Shown piece after piece: positions 9,467 through 18,750 of a stretch of DNA of 64,000 nucleotides (positions are counted from its first letter, which is position 1; every line of letters starts with the position of its first letter). The stretch is from Nodosilinea sp. E11. GTDB lineage: Bacteria; Cyanobacteriota; Cyanobacteriia; Phormidesmidales; Phormidesmidaceae. The notes under the pieces were generated by a model. The model was not told the DNA's origin. It saw nothing but the letters and a program-made list of their open reading frames with translations, and searched no databases. The stretch covers positions 614,001-678,000 of the forward strand of contig NZ_CP136520.1 of the NCBI RefSeq assembly GCF_032813545.1, given 5' to 3'. The translations under genes and the position numbers were made by a program.

Positions 9467-10474
9467 TCAGAGGCTCTGGGCCACCTTGCGGGCCAGCTCG
9501 GCCATGCGGCAGGAGTAGCCCCACTCGTTGTCGTACCAGGCGAGAATTTTCACCTGGGTGTCATCCACTACCAGGGTAGAAAGGGCATCGACAATGGCAG
9601 AACGCGGATCATCTTTGTAGTCCACCGACACCAGGGGCCGGGTTTCGTAGCCAAGAATGCCGTGGAGTGGGCCATCGGCAGCGGCTTTGAGCAGCTGGTT
9701 CACCTCCTCGACGGTGGTGGGGAGCGCCACTTCAAACACGCAGTCGGTCAGCGACGCATTGAGCAAAGGCACCCGCACCGCTAAACCATTTAGTTTGCCG
9801 GCCAGTTCGGGGTAGATCAGGGCGATCGCTGTCGCCGACCCCGTCGTCGTCGGAATCAGCGACAGGCCCGTGGCCCTGGCACGGCGCAGGTCTTTGTGGG
9901 GGGCGTCGACAATGGTTTGGGTGTTGGTGTGGTTATGCACGGTGGTAATCACCCCGTGGCGAATGCCCAGTCCTTCGTGGATGACTTTGACCACCGGGGC
10001 CAGACAATTGGTGGTGCAGGAGGCCGCTGTTAGCAGGTGGTGCTCTACCGGGTTGTACAGGTGGTCGTTAATGCCGTAGACCACGTTGAGCGCCCCCTGT
10101 TTGACCGGAGCGGCAACAATCACTTTTTTGACGCCCTTGTCGTAGTAGGGGGCCAGGGTTTCGGTGGTGCGAAACTTGCCGGAGCACTCTAGCACCAGGT
10201 CTACGCCATAGTCGGCCCAGGGCACGGCTCCGGGGGATGCACCGCTGCTGACGCTGAGGGGCACACCGTCGATGGTGACCTTTTCGCTGCCCACGGCCTC
10301 GACATCGCGAGCCCATCGCCCGTGGACGGAGTCAAACTTGAGCAGGTGCGCCGCCGCCTCAGCCCCCCCCTTGATCTCGTTGATGTGGACAAACTCCAGC
10401 TCGGGGAAGGCCCAGCCCGCCCGCAGCACCAGCCGCCCAATGCGACCAAACCCATTGATAGCCACTCTAACCAT
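9467..10474 (-). CDS. ArsJ-associated glyceraldehyde-3-phosphate dehydrogenase
   Basis: Phosphorylating GAPDH-family enzyme of 335 residues. It has the NAD-binding GFGRIGR (8-14) and the catalytic Cys in SCTTNC (C153), with [20 protein letters not shown] after it. In arsenate-resistance operons this enzyme uses arsenate in place of phosphate, giving the ArsJ substrate. The long [10 protein letters not shown] loop and the position upstream of arsJ fit the ArsJ-associated branch rather than the housekeeping Gap1 or Gap2. Start is the ATG before VRVAINGFG; a 12-residue in-frame extension is less likely. A photosynthetic GAPDH assignment is possible but less likely given the neighbour. Confidence 0.88.
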   Translation of the reverse strand: MVRVAINGFGRIGRLVLRAGWAFPELEFVHINEIKGGAEAAAHLLKFDSVHGRWARDVEAVGSEKVTIDGVPLSVSSGASPGAVPWADYGVDLVLECSGKFRTTETLAPYYDKGVKKVIVAAPVKQGALNVVYGINDHLYNPVEHHLLTAASCTTNCLAPVVKVIHEGLGIRHGVITTVHNHTNTQTIVDAPHKDLRRARATGLSLIPTTTGSATAIALIYPELAGKLNGLAVRVPLLNASLTDCVFEVALPTTVEEVNQLLKAAADGPLHGILGYETRPLVSVDYKDDPRSAIVDALSTLVVDDTQVKILAWYDNEWGYSCRMAELARKVAQSL

Positions 10475-10570
10475 GCGTTTTATTCCCTTAGCGATCGCAT
10501 CAAAACCCAAGCAAACGGTTCAGTGGCCAAAATCCATTCCCCCTGACCAACCTGCCTCATTTCAAAAAAA

Positions 10571-10614
10571 GTTGATGCTTCGATTATTTCAACAAAATTT
10601 GATTTGTCAAGTTG
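10571..10614. promoter_or_regulatory. AT-rich inverted repeats upstream of gapdh-arsJ, candidate operator
   Basis: GTTGA...TCAAC with a 13-base spacer is followed by TTGA-TTTG-TCAA, itself flanked by CAAC...GTTG. It lies in an AT-rich stretch about 100 bases before the gapdh start. ArsR/SmtB repressors bind TCAA/TTGA-type dyads, so this is a plausible arsenic-responsive operator, though no regulator gene is nearby. The rest of the 373-base gap up to the divergent 1215-residue gene shows nothing clear. Confidence 0.35.
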
Positions 10615-10847
10615 TGCAGACTACATCCCCTGGGGTTCGAGCGATCGCCGCTCTGTGCTTACCAGAGCCATCGGTGCCCTGCGGCACGCTAGTGGGCGTA
10701 CGCGCGGCGCATATGGTCGCAGGTGACATGGTTTGTGGTCTCTGGAAGACCGCGATCGCATGCCAAAAACCCTTTATTTAACCTAACAGTGGCAGTTTTG
10801 CCCCGGTCGTTGGAGTAAAATCTCGACACACCGTTGAGGCTGGACCA

Positions 10848-13800
10848 ATGCTAGATCGCTTCTGGGAAGTGCTGGGGTACGTCTTTGCCCTCAACGACGA
10901 AGCCTTTCGCATTGCCACCACGCTACCGGCGGGGAGACGTTTGGCGCTGCTGGTAGTGCTACTGGCGGGCCTCTCCCAGGGCATTGGCCAGAGCATTATT
11001 TTGTTTGTCAATCAGGTGCGACCCGCCCGGTTTGGGCTCAGCCTGGTGATTAATGCGGTGCTGTTTGCCTTTGGCTTTTTGGCCCTGGTACTGAGCACCT
11101 GGCTGGTCACCCTGGCCCCCTGGTCCCAGAGTTTGCCCCTGAGGCCCCTGGTGACGGTGCTGGGGTTGGCCTACGCACCGCTGTTGTTTAGTTTTTTAGG
11201 GGCGCTGCCCTACCTGGGCATGCCCATTCTCAACCTGCTGTCGGTGTGGCACCTGCTGGCGATGGTCGTGGGGTTTGGGGCGATCGCAAATCTTGGCCTC
11301 AGCAACGCCTTCAACTACGTAGTTTTGGGCTGGGTGATGCTGCAAATTTTGCAAACTACCGTGGGGCAACCGCTGGCCAGCCTGGGCAAGCGCATTGCCA
11401 ACCGGGCCGCCGGAGTAGACCTCGTCACGAACCGTCGCGACCTGGCCGATTCGTACCGCGAAAACCTAGCCCAAACCCCCACCCGCTGGCAGGAGGAATT
11501 TACCCAACGCATCAGCGCCTTTAGCCAGGGGAATGTGGTGGCGGCAGTCACGGGAGAACCTACGGCCCTGGCAACAGCAGGCGGCGGTGCTGTGATGTCT
11601 GTAGACCCTGGCCCCAATGGCGAACGACTGTGGCCCCACTTCAAACCCTTCCTGGGGCTGCTGGCCATGGCCGTGCTGACGGTGGTGGTGCTGGCGCTGC
11701 TGCGCCCAATTCGCGAGTGGTGGTTTGGCTGGCTGGGCGGGCTGCCCAACCTGGTACTGCTAGGGCTCAACTTTCTGTGGATTGGCATTGTCGCCTTAGT
11801 GGTAGCTGGGCTGTTGGCCCCCCTCGAAACCCTGGGCTGGTGGGCGGGCTGGTACGACGACGAGGTCAACACCACCGTCAACGCGGGCGAACTGGCAGAG
11901 CCAGTGGCCGACCCCAGCCAGGTCAGCCGCTACGTGGTGTATCTCGACGGCATTGGCATTTCCAGCTTTGAGTACCTACCCGACATCGAAGAATTTCTCG
12001 ACACCCTGGCCCCACACATGCCCCAGGGCGTGGCGCTGATTCGCGGCATCATGCCCTACTCGGTAATGAACGCGCCCCTGGACGAAGACCGCCCCCTGTC
12101 GTTTCTATGGCGCTACGCCGACAAGCTGCGTTTCGCTAACCCCATGAGCGTGCTGGGCCTACTGGTCAACATTCGCAACGTGCTAATTGTGGGGGTGTCT
12201 GCCGACAAGCGCTACGGGCCGCTCTATAACCAGGGCATTGCCCAGGTGGTGTTTAACGGCCTGGTCAAGAATGGCTACCGGGTGGGCAGCGGCATCCCCG
12301 TCACCCTGATGGGCTACAGCGGCGGCGGACAGATGTCTTGCGCCAGCGCCCCCTACCTGAAGCGCGCCCTGGGTGCCCCCATCGACGTGATTTCGTTAGG
12401 CGGGGTGATCAGCGCCAACATCAATCTGCTCCAGCTGGAGCACCTCTACCACCTGTCGGGAGAGAAAGATGTGGTCGAAAAGCTCGGCCCCAAGATTTTT
12501 CCCGGTCGCTGGCCGCTGTTTCCCCTCTCCTTCTGGAACCGGGCGAAGCGGCGGGGCAAAGTTTCCTTCGTTTCGCTGGGGCCGGTGGGGCACCAGGTGC
12601 CGGGGGGCATTCTCGACCCCAACCTGATTCTGCCCGATGGCCGCAGTTCCCTGGCGCAGACCATCGACACCATCAACGCCATTCTGCGCGGCGACATGCT
12701 TGAGGCCGAGCTAGAGCGGGGCGGCAAAGCCAACAACTACGACATTTTTGCCGCTCACCCCCTGGTGCAGTACCAGCACTACCCCCTCGATCAGCGGCCC
12801 GATCCGGCCCTGTACCTACCCCTGGGCGACTGGGTAGGACGGCTGATTTTACCCGCTAAAGCGGAACGGTTTGGCGGGGTCTTCTACGAAATTCACCACA
12901 CGCCGGAGGATCATCGGGGCCTGGTGGGTCAGGTGGTCAAGCTGCGCTGGTCTGACCAGCCCCTCACCCAGCAGATGGTGCAGGCGGTCACCCACGACGT
13001 GCATTTTAGCGCCGATGCTGAGTACGCCAGCCGCGTTGGCGGTGTGATCAACCCCGTGCGGCTGAACCACTGGCTGCGGGTCGACCCGCTAGAATCTCTG
13101 GCCGGGTCGCTGCCGGACGACGACCTGATCGCGGTGGTCGAAAACCCCCAGGTGGTGCTGGATAAAAGCGGGGTGACGCTCTTGATCAACACCCAGCCGA
13201 TGGAGGTGACCGGGCGCTACTACGGTCTGGTGCAGTTTGTGGAGCCGGTGGCAGGTACTGACCAGTGGCGGGTACGCCACTTTAGCCGGACCCGTCGCGC
13301 CTTTGACGGGCCTGAGGACCGGGTCAGCCTCCCCCCCGTCGCCACCATGGATGTCTATGGCAGCGAACCATCGACAACGCGGGATCTAGAAAAATCGCCC
13401 TACAACGAGTCGGGTTGGTACATCTACGGGGCGCAGAACGCCAGTGGCACCTTTGTGGTGCAGGCCCTCGGTCCCCGCGCCCTGTTTCGCCTCCAGCCCG
13501 ATCGCGTTGTGTTTGGTGGGGCAAAACCGGCTTACCGCTACATTCGCAAAGAATCGTGGGCCGATGTGGTGGCCCAGAAGGGCCGGGTTAGCTCGGTGCT
13601 CTGTACGGCGCGGGATAACGGTCGCCCGGAGGCGATCGCAGCGGCGATTGACGAGTGGCAGGTGGGCGATCGCGCCCTCATCCTGCACACCTACGGCGGC
13701 ATTGGCGGCAACCACAAAGAACCCTCCGCCGCCACGCCAATTTTCTTTGGCCACTTTGCCTATGGGCGGGCTGAAGTAGTGCACGACCCCTTAGCCGACG

Positions 13801-14495
13801 AAAAGCGATTTGAGATTCGCTACTACCAGGTCTACGCCCACAACATCGATGGGCTAATTGCGGGCACGATTCATTGGTCGCGGTACCAGGGCGATCGCCA
13901 GCGGGGCTGGCTGGGCACCCGCCCCACCTGCGATATTGTGGTCAAGCTCGACGCCTTTAGCCGCTTCTACTACTTCAATGACGAGCGCCGCTCTCCCCTG
14001 GGCCGCATGGAAGCTCACCTGCAAGCGATGACCGCCCGCTACCGCATTGGCGACGGCACCGGCGGCACCTTCGTTGGTCCGTCCAACAACTGCTCCCAAG
14101 ACTCGAACCAGGCGCTGTTTGCCAGTTTGCAGGGCACCAGCCAAAGCCTCAGCCACCATATCGAAGCCCTGGTCACTCAATACCCCGACCAGGCTGCCCC
14201 CCTGCGCCAGCTTGCCGCCTTTGGCAACGATCTCAAAGACACCCTGCAACCCCTGGGCGGTCTGCGCCCCGCCTGGGAGAAAAACGAATTTAACCTGGGC
14301 AGCTCCATCGAAGACGAGCCCATTCGCAACTTGATCATGGGCCTGGGTAGCTGGCGCACGGTGTTTCCCCGCAAGGCCAGCGATGTGGTGGTGCACAAGT
14401 TTCTCAAGTACGGCGCATCGGCCTGGGTGCTGCGGACTAGCCAGGTGGGCGGCCACGACCCCGACATCGAACCGATCGCACCAATGACGTTTTAG
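10848..14495 (+). CDS. Large multi-domain membrane protein, unknown (hydrolase-like centre)
   Basis: A 1215-residue protein. Residues 1-180 hold about five or six hydrophobic segments resembling a Yip1-like membrane domain, and two to three more occur around 265-330. From about 355 a soluble part starts (RYVVYLDGIGISSFEYLPD) with a nucleophile-elbow-like GYSGGGQ (489-495, S491), suggesting an alpha/beta-hydrolase fold. The C-terminal third contains HTYGGIGGN and GPSNNCSQDSNQAL with C1082, a conserved-looking Asn-Cys-x-Gln motif. I recall similar cyanobacterial proteins labelled as predicted Abi/CAAX-type, but the membrane protease motifs are not evident, so no function is assigned. The stop codon lies in a 98-bp tandem duplication. 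Confidence 0.75.
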   Translation: MLDRFWEVLGYVFALNDEAFRIATTLPAGRRLALLVVLLAGLSQGIGQSIILFVNQVRPARFGLSLVINAVLFAFGFLALVLSTWLVTLAPWSQSLPLRPLVTVLGLAYAPLLFSFLGALPYLGMPILNLLSVWHLLAMVVGFGAIANLGLSNAFNYVVLGWVMLQILQTTVGQPLASLGKRIANRAAGVDLVTNRRDLADSYRENLAQTPTRWQEEFTQRISAFSQGNVVAAVTGEPTALATAGGGAVMSVDPGPNGERLWPHFKPFLGLLAMAVLTVVVLALLRPIREWWFGWLGGLPNLVLLGLNFLWIGIVALVVAGLLAPLETLGWWAGWYDDEVNTTVNAGELAEPVADPSQVSRYVVYLDGIGISSFEYLPDIEEFLDTLAPHMPQGVALIRGIMPYSVMNAPLDEDRPLSFLWRYADKLRFANPMSVLGLLVNIRNVLIVGVSADKRYGPLYNQGIAQVVFNGLVKNGYRVGSGIPVTLMGYSGGGQMSCASAPYLKRALGAPIDVISLGGVISANINLLQLEHLYHLSGEKDVVEKLGPKIFPGRWPLFPLSFWNRAKRRGKVSFVSLGPVGHQVPGGILDPNLILPDGRSSLAQTIDTINAILRGDMLEAELERGGKANNYDIFAAHPLVQYQHYPLDQRPDPALYLPLGDWVGRLILPAKAERFGGVFYEIHHTPEDHRGLVGQVVKLRWSDQPLTQQMVQAVTHDVHFSADAEYASRVGGVINPVRLNHWLRVDPLESLAGSLPDDDLIAVVENPQVVLDKSGVTLLINTQPMEVTGRYYGLVQFVEPVAGTDQWRVRHFSRTRRAFDGPEDRVSLPPVATMDVYGSEPSTTRDLEKSPYNESGWYIYGAQNASGTFVVQALGPRALFRLQPDRVVFGGAKPAYRYIRKESWADVVAQKGRVSSVLCTARDNGRPEAIAAAIDEWQVGDRALILHTYGGIGGNHKEPSAATPIFFGHFAYGRAEVVHDPLADEKRFEIRYYQVYAHNIDGLIAGTIHWSRYQGDRQRGWLGTRPTCDIVVKLDAFSRFYYFNDERRSPLGRMEAHLQAMTARYRIGDGTGGTFVGPSNNCSQDSNQALFASLQGTSQSLSHHIEALVTQYPDQAAPLRQLAAFGNDLKDTLQPLGGLRPAWEKNEFNLGSSIEDEPIRNLIMGLGSWRTVFPRKASDVVVHKFLKYGASAWVLRTSQVGGHDPDIEPIAPMTF

Positions 14496-14688
14496 GCGGT
14501 GACCTAGCATCCCTGCGGTGCATTGCTTCGCGAATGCACCCTACAAGACTTTAAAGATTAGGCTTGACGCTGCACTAGCGGCGAGGAGTGTAGGCGGTGA
14601 CCTAGCATCCCTGCGGTGCATTGCTTCGCGAATGCACCCTACAAGACTTTAAAAATTAGGCTTGACGCTGTACTAGCGGCGAGGAGTG
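14493..14688 (+). repeat. 98-bp perfect-phase tandem duplication
   Basis: Two adjacent 98-base units (TAGGCGGTGACCTAGCATCC ... GCGGCGAGGAGTG) differ at only two positions. Each unit contains the hairpin GGTGCATT/AATGCACC around GCTTCGCG. The stop codon TAG of the preceding gene is the first three bases of unit 1. The near-identity points to a recent duplication. Confidence 0.95.
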
Positions 14689-14695
14689 GTTGACT

Positions 14696-14717
14696 TTAGC
14701 AACTTTTATGTTGTTAA
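14696..14717. promoter_or_regulatory. Inverted repeat TTAGCAAC-N6-GTTGTTAA, candidate LysR operator
   Basis: An 8-base inverted repeat with one mismatch and a six-base spacer, 33 bases before the LysR start codon. It contains the T-N11-A type symmetry bound by LysR family proteins, which often autoregulate. It lies immediately after the 98-bp duplication. Confidence 0.5.
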
Positions 14718-14750
14718 ACTAAATGAGTATTTCTACTGAATAATGCTGCT

Positions 14751-15680
14751 ATGACCCAGCAACTGCCCAGCACCAAGGGAATTACCCTCCATCAAATGGA
14801 GGTGTTTGAAGCGGTTGCGCGCCACGGCAGCTATACCAAAGCCGCTGAGGAGCTGTATTTGAGCCAGCCAACGGTGTCAATACAGGTTAAGCAATTGTCT
14901 AAGACTATTGGGTTGCCCCTGTTTGAGATGATGGGCAAAAAGCTCTATCTGACTCCCGCTGGCGATGCCCTGCTCTCCACCTGTCGTCAAATTTTGGCTC
15001 AGCTGTCGACCCTCGACGATGCCCTACTAGAATTTCAGGGGCTAGAGCGGGGGACCGTCAAAGTGGCCACCGTTGAAAGCGGCAAAACCGCCTTGATCAA
15101 ACAGCTCAAGCCGTTTATGGATAGCTACCCTGGGTTAGAGCTATCGCTGTATATCGGCAACCATCGGCAGTTGCTGTCGCGGCTGCAAAATAATGAGGAT
15201 GATATCTATTTGTTTAGCCTGCCTCCGGCCCTAAACGGGGTTGAGGTGTTTCCCTGTATGGAGGTACCGCTGCACCTGGTCACCCACCGGCAGCATCCCC
15301 TGGCAGAGCAAGCGGTGGTGACACCCCAGCAGTTGGCTCAGGAGTCGTGGATTTTGAGCGAATGGGGGTCGGCCAGCCGCCAGCTATTGGAGGAATTTTT
15401 TGCAGCCCAGTCGATCAAGGTGCGCCGCCGGCTAGAGTTGAGCAGCTATGAGGCGATTAAGGCCAGCATCTATGCGGGGTTAGGTATTGCGGTGCTGCCC
15501 GCATCGAGTTTGTCTCAGGCCGAACTCGACGCTGACCTAGCGATCTTGCCAGTGCCTGAATTCGCCCTGCGAAAGCAATGGCATTTGGCTTATCTCAAGG
15601 GTAAGTACCTCTCGCCGGGGGCCAAGGTCTTTTTAGACCATGTGCTACAACGCTATGCCATTCCTGGTTCGAAAGTTTGA
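14751..15680 (+). CDS. LysR-family transcriptional regulator (CbbR/RbcR-like)
   Basis: A 309-residue DNA-binding regulator with an N-terminal winged helix-turn-helix (about 12-72: ITLHQMEVFEAVARHGSYTK, then AAEELYLSQPTVSIQVKQL) and a periplasmic-binding-like effector domain (about 100-300). The HTH resembles cyanobacterial CbbR, CmpR and RbcR proteins that control carbon assimilation, but no target operon of that type is in the window, so the regulon is unknown. The ATG before TQQLPSTKG is the only reasonable start. The ABC exporter 84 bases downstream is in the same orientation and could be co-transcribed. Confidence 0.88.
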   Translation: MTQQLPSTKGITLHQMEVFEAVARHGSYTKAAEELYLSQPTVSIQVKQLSKTIGLPLFEMMGKKLYLTPAGDALLSTCRQILAQLSTLDDALLEFQGLERGTVKVATVESGKTALIKQLKPFMDSYPGLELSLYIGNHRQLLSRLQNNEDDIYLFSLPPALNGVEVFPCMEVPLHLVTHRQHPLAEQAVVTPQQLAQESWILSEWGSASRQLLEEFFAAQSIKVRRRLELSSYEAIKASIYAGLGIAVLPASSLSQAELDADLAILPVPEFALRKQWHLAYLKGKYLSPGAKVFLDHVLQRYAIPGSKV

Positions 15681-15764
15681 ACGCCTAGGGCCGTGGCTAT
15701 AATCAATCAGCGATGACTCTGGCCTTGATGCTGGAGTTGAGCCGTTCGACCGGAGGCATCAGCG

Positions 15765-17534
15765 ATGAGCATCACCCCAGCCGAGGCTTTTCCGGCCTCC
15801 AAGCCCAAGCTGACGACGGTGGGACGGTTTATGCAGTACTTTGCCCCATATCGCCAAGAGCTGCCGATCGCACTGTTGCTAGTTGCCATTGGGGCTACGA
15901 CCCAGGCGATCGGGCCGCTGCTGATTGGCTGGTCCATCGACAATCTGATTCTGCAAGGCAACCTGCCGGGCCTGCTGTGGATGCTGGTGGCGTTGAGTGT
16001 GACCTATCTGGTGGGCGTCTGGGCCATTCGGGGACAAATTTGGCGCATGGGCGGCATTGTGCAGCGGCGGCTGGGGCAGCTACGGCAGGATATTTTTGAC
16101 AAGATCCAGAGTTTGCCGGTGAGCTTTTTTGATCGCAGCGAAGCGGGCGATCTGATGAGCCGCCTGCTCAACGATGTGAACACGGTGAATCAGGCCTTTG
16201 GTCTAACTATTCCCCAGGTGCTGGGCCAGACCTTTAGTTTGGTAGGCATCATCATCGCCATGCTGTCGATCAATGTGCAGCTGGGGCTACTGAGCAACCT
16301 GGTGGTGCCACTGATGATTTTTACCACGGGGTTTTTCTCGCGCTGGGCCAGAAGCCGTTTTCGCCTCACCCGGCAAACCATCGGCGACCTGTCGGCCAAG
16401 CTGGAAGAAGACATTGGCAGTGTGCGCGAGGCCCAGGCCTTTAACCGCACCCAGCTCAACATTGAAGAATTTGACAGTCTCAATGCCGCCAACCGCAAGG
16501 CCAATGTGCAGGCGGTGGCGGTGACGGCGGCGTTTTTGCCCTCCATCGACTTTCTCAACACCCTGGCCACCGCTGGGGTGATGGCCTACGGCGGCTACCT
16601 GGCGGTAACCGGGGTGATGACGGTGGGCACGGTGACGGCCTTTGTGCTCTACGTACAGCAATTCTTTCGGCCTATCCAGATTCTCAGCCAGTTTTATACC
16701 CAGGCTCAGTCGGCCCTGGCGGGGCTCGATCGCATTTTTCTGCTGCTCGACGAGCCAGCCAATCTGCACGATGCGCCCAACGCCACCGAAATGCCGCCGA
16801 TTGAAGGCGAGGTGCGGTTTGAGGCGGTGGGGTTTGGCTACACCCCCAACCAGCAGGTGCTGAAGGGCATTGACCTCTGCGCCCAGCCGGGGCAAATGGT
16901 GGCACTGGTGGGGCCGACGGGGGCGGGCAAAAGCACGATCATCAACCTGATTATGCGGTTCTACGATGTGTCGGCGGGCGCGGTACGCATTGACGGGGTC
17001 GATGTGCGCCAGGTTACCCAGGCCAGCCTGCGCCGCCAGATTGGCATTGTGCTGCAAGATAACCTGCTGTTTAGCGGCACTGTGGCCGAGAATATTGCCT
17101 TTGGCGTGCCCCAGGCCAGCCAGGCCGACATTGAAGCAGCGGCCCAGGCGGCGAATGTGCACGAGTTTATTACCTCCCTGCCCCAGGGCTACAGCACCCG
17201 CCTGGGGGAGCGGGGCACACCCCTGAGCCAGGGGCAGCGGCAGTTGGTAAGCATTGCCCGAGCCGTGCTCATAGACCCACGAATTTTGCTGCTGGATGAG
17301 GCGACGAGCAGCATTGATACGCGCACCGAAGGGCTGGTGCAGGATGCGATCGCCACCTTACTCCACAACCGCACCAGCTTTGTGATTGCTCACCGCCTCA
17401 GTACGGTGACCCAGGCCGACCAGGTGCTGGTAATTCAGCAGGGCGAGATTGTTGAGCAGGGCACCCACACGGAGCTAATGGCTCTCAATGGCATCTACAG
17501 CAACCTCTACAGTTTGCAGCTAGGGGCTGATTGA
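15765..17534 (+). CDS. ABC exporter, fused membrane and ATPase domains (MsbA/BmrA-like)
   Basis: A 589-residue half-transporter. Six membrane helices lie in residues 25-310 (ABC type-1 exporter fold), followed by the nucleotide-binding domain with Walker A GPTGAGKST (383-391), signature LSQGQRQ (about 487-493), Walker B ILLLDEA (507-513) and switch His in AHRLS. It would work as a homodimer moving lipids, peptides or drugs outward. The substrate cannot be told from sequence. It follows the LysR gene and may be under its control. Confidence 0.92.
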   Translation: MSITPAEAFPASKPKLTTVGRFMQYFAPYRQELPIALLLVAIGATTQAIGPLLIGWSIDNLILQGNLPGLLWMLVALSVTYLVGVWAIRGQIWRMGGIVQRRLGQLRQDIFDKIQSLPVSFFDRSEAGDLMSRLLNDVNTVNQAFGLTIPQVLGQTFSLVGIIIAMLSINVQLGLLSNLVVPLMIFTTGFFSRWARSRFRLTRQTIGDLSAKLEEDIGSVREAQAFNRTQLNIEEFDSLNAANRKANVQAVAVTAAFLPSIDFLNTLATAGVMAYGGYLAVTGVMTVGTVTAFVLYVQQFFRPIQILSQFYTQAQSALAGLDRIFLLLDEPANLHDAPNATEMPPIEGEVRFEAVGFGYTPNQQVLKGIDLCAQPGQMVALVGPTGAGKSTIINLIMRFYDVSAGAVRIDGVDVRQVTQASLRRQIGIVLQDNLLFSGTVAENIAFGVPQASQADIEAAAQAANVHEFITSLPQGYSTRLGERGTPLSQGQRQLVSIARAVLIDPRILLLDEATSSIDTRTEGLVQDAIATLLHNRTSFVIAHRLSTVTQADQVLVIQQGEIVEQGTHTELMALNGIYSNLYSLQLGAD

Positions 17535-17592
17535 GGCGATTGGCGGCTAGGGTAGAGTGCGATCGCCCCAGAGACCTTTAAAGCAAAAAAAT

Positions 17593-17636
17593 CCCCTGGG
17601 GGCAGCTAAGACTAAGATCTTAGCTGTCCCCAGGGG
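17593..17636. terminator. Strong hairpin terminator, 19-bp stem
   Basis: CCCCTGGGGGCAGCTAAGA, a six-base loop, and the complementary arm with one G-T wobble. A run of seven A on the left means a U-run on the minus-strand transcript, so it is a canonical terminator for the leftward gene downstream of it. It probably also stops the ABC transporter transcript. Confidence 0.85.
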
Positions 17637-17690
17637 GTATACCAAATCCGTCGCTGCCCCACGCTTTTACGGGGCAGCGATCGCGTTATC

Positions 17691-18209
17691 TTAGCGCTTG
17701 CCCAGCCACTTGGCGGCGATCGCGCCGACAGCAGCACCCACCAGCGGGTTGCTGAAGAATTTCATAATCGTCGGCTGATCGGCCAGCACATCTTGGAAGA
17801 TATCGGGGTGGCTGTGGTAGGTGAAGGCAGCCAGCTTGGTAACATCGTCTTCGTTCATGCGGCTAGCGTGGTGGGTCGATAGCCCCAGCTGCTTCTCCAG
17901 ATCGCGATCGCTCAGGCCACGTCCTTTGAGGTGCTTGAACAGATCACGGGCCACGTCGTCGCGCTCGTGGGGCTTGATCTGAGAAATTGCCTTACGCAGT
18001 TCGGGCTCCATCTGGCTAGAGGGAATGCGATCGGGGTGAAACCCACGGCCAATCATTTCGCGACGCTCATCGCGAGACGACCGTTTGGCAAAATCGTCAA
18101 AGTTGGCGTACTCTTTCTCAGGCGTGGTGGCCTTTTCGTCAATGCCGTGAACGTTGCCACCGGCCAAGTCATTCATGATTTGGCGTTTGTAGTCTTTGCT
18201 GCTAGTCAT
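17691..18209 (-). CDS. Hydrophilic stress-type protein, unknown
   Basis: A 172-residue, highly charged protein without a signal peptide. It contains EKEYANFDDFAKRSSRDERR, a helical middle (LFKHLKGRGLSDRDLEKQLG), and a short hydrophobic C-terminus (FFSNPLVGAAVGAIAAKWLGKR) that may insert into a membrane. AGGAG six bases before ATG is a good ribosome-binding site. It is the distal member of a leftward run with the lipoprotein and the glycine-zipper protein upstream. I do not recognise a named domain. Confidence 0.7.
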   Translation of the reverse strand: MTSSKDYKRQIMNDLAGGNVHGIDEKATTPEKEYANFDDFAKRSSRDERREMIGRGFHPDRIPSSQMEPELRKAISQIKPHERDDVARDLFKHLKGRGLSDRDLEKQLGLSTHHASRMNEDDVTKLAAFTYHSHPDIFQDVLADQPTIMKFFSNPLVGAAVGAIAAKWLGKR

Positions 18210-18246
18210 GAGAGTCTCCTAATTGGGTTGCGGTTTCGCCAATCGC

Positions 18247-18666
18247 CTATCGGTATTCGACCTGGCGGGTGGTGTCGTCGTAGTTGGCGGTTAAAATCAG
18301 CTCTTTGTCGGGGGCATAGACCAACACACTCAGGTCGCGGTTAGGGAATTTTTTGTGGAACCCCTGCACCAGCGACTGGGCCAAAGGCTTAACTTCCCGA
18401 GGGGCCACATCAGGGGAGATGACGACACCGAGTTTATCGTTGTCGCGCACAAAGGCATCGCTAACGAGCCCACGAGCGGTTTCCATCACCCAGCGGCCAT
18501 AGCTTTCGCCGCTGGCTGTATCGCCACGCTCAAGTTGGCTGTAGGCGGGGGCGAGACTGGGAGCAGTGCTGGTTTGGGTCGCGCTGCCGCAGGCACTGGT
18601 GGTCAACAAAATTACCCCCAGGCATAGGGCAATTACCCCTCGTCGAATCGATTTCAAAATAGTCAC
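18247..18666 (-). CDS. Small lipoprotein, unknown
   Basis: A 139-residue exported lipoprotein starting with GTG (GAGGA seven bases upstream). The signal peptide has a lipobox ending LTTSAC, so Cys26 would be lipidated. The mature part ends with FPNRDLSVLVYAPDKELIL, suggesting an alpha/beta fold. No named family recognised. It sits between two stress-type genes on the same strand and is likely co-expressed with them. Confidence 0.75.
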   Translation of the reverse strand: MTILKSIRRGVIALCLGVILLTTSACGSATQTSTAPSLAPAYSQLERGDTASGESYGRWVMETARGLVSDAFVRDNDKLGVVISPDVAPREVKPLAQSLVQGFHKKFPNRDLSVLVYAPDKELILTANYDDTTRQVEYR

Positions 18667-18750
18667 AGGTTTTTCCTCAACGGGTGCAGTACAGTCAACG
18701 GTCTAGGCAACGGTTGGGCCGCAGGTTGGACGCTACCTAGCGCCTAGGCC

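Noticed and set aside
10475-10781. Frames in the gapdh-membrane protein gap
   Set aside because: They run over the gapdh start and lack coding signals.
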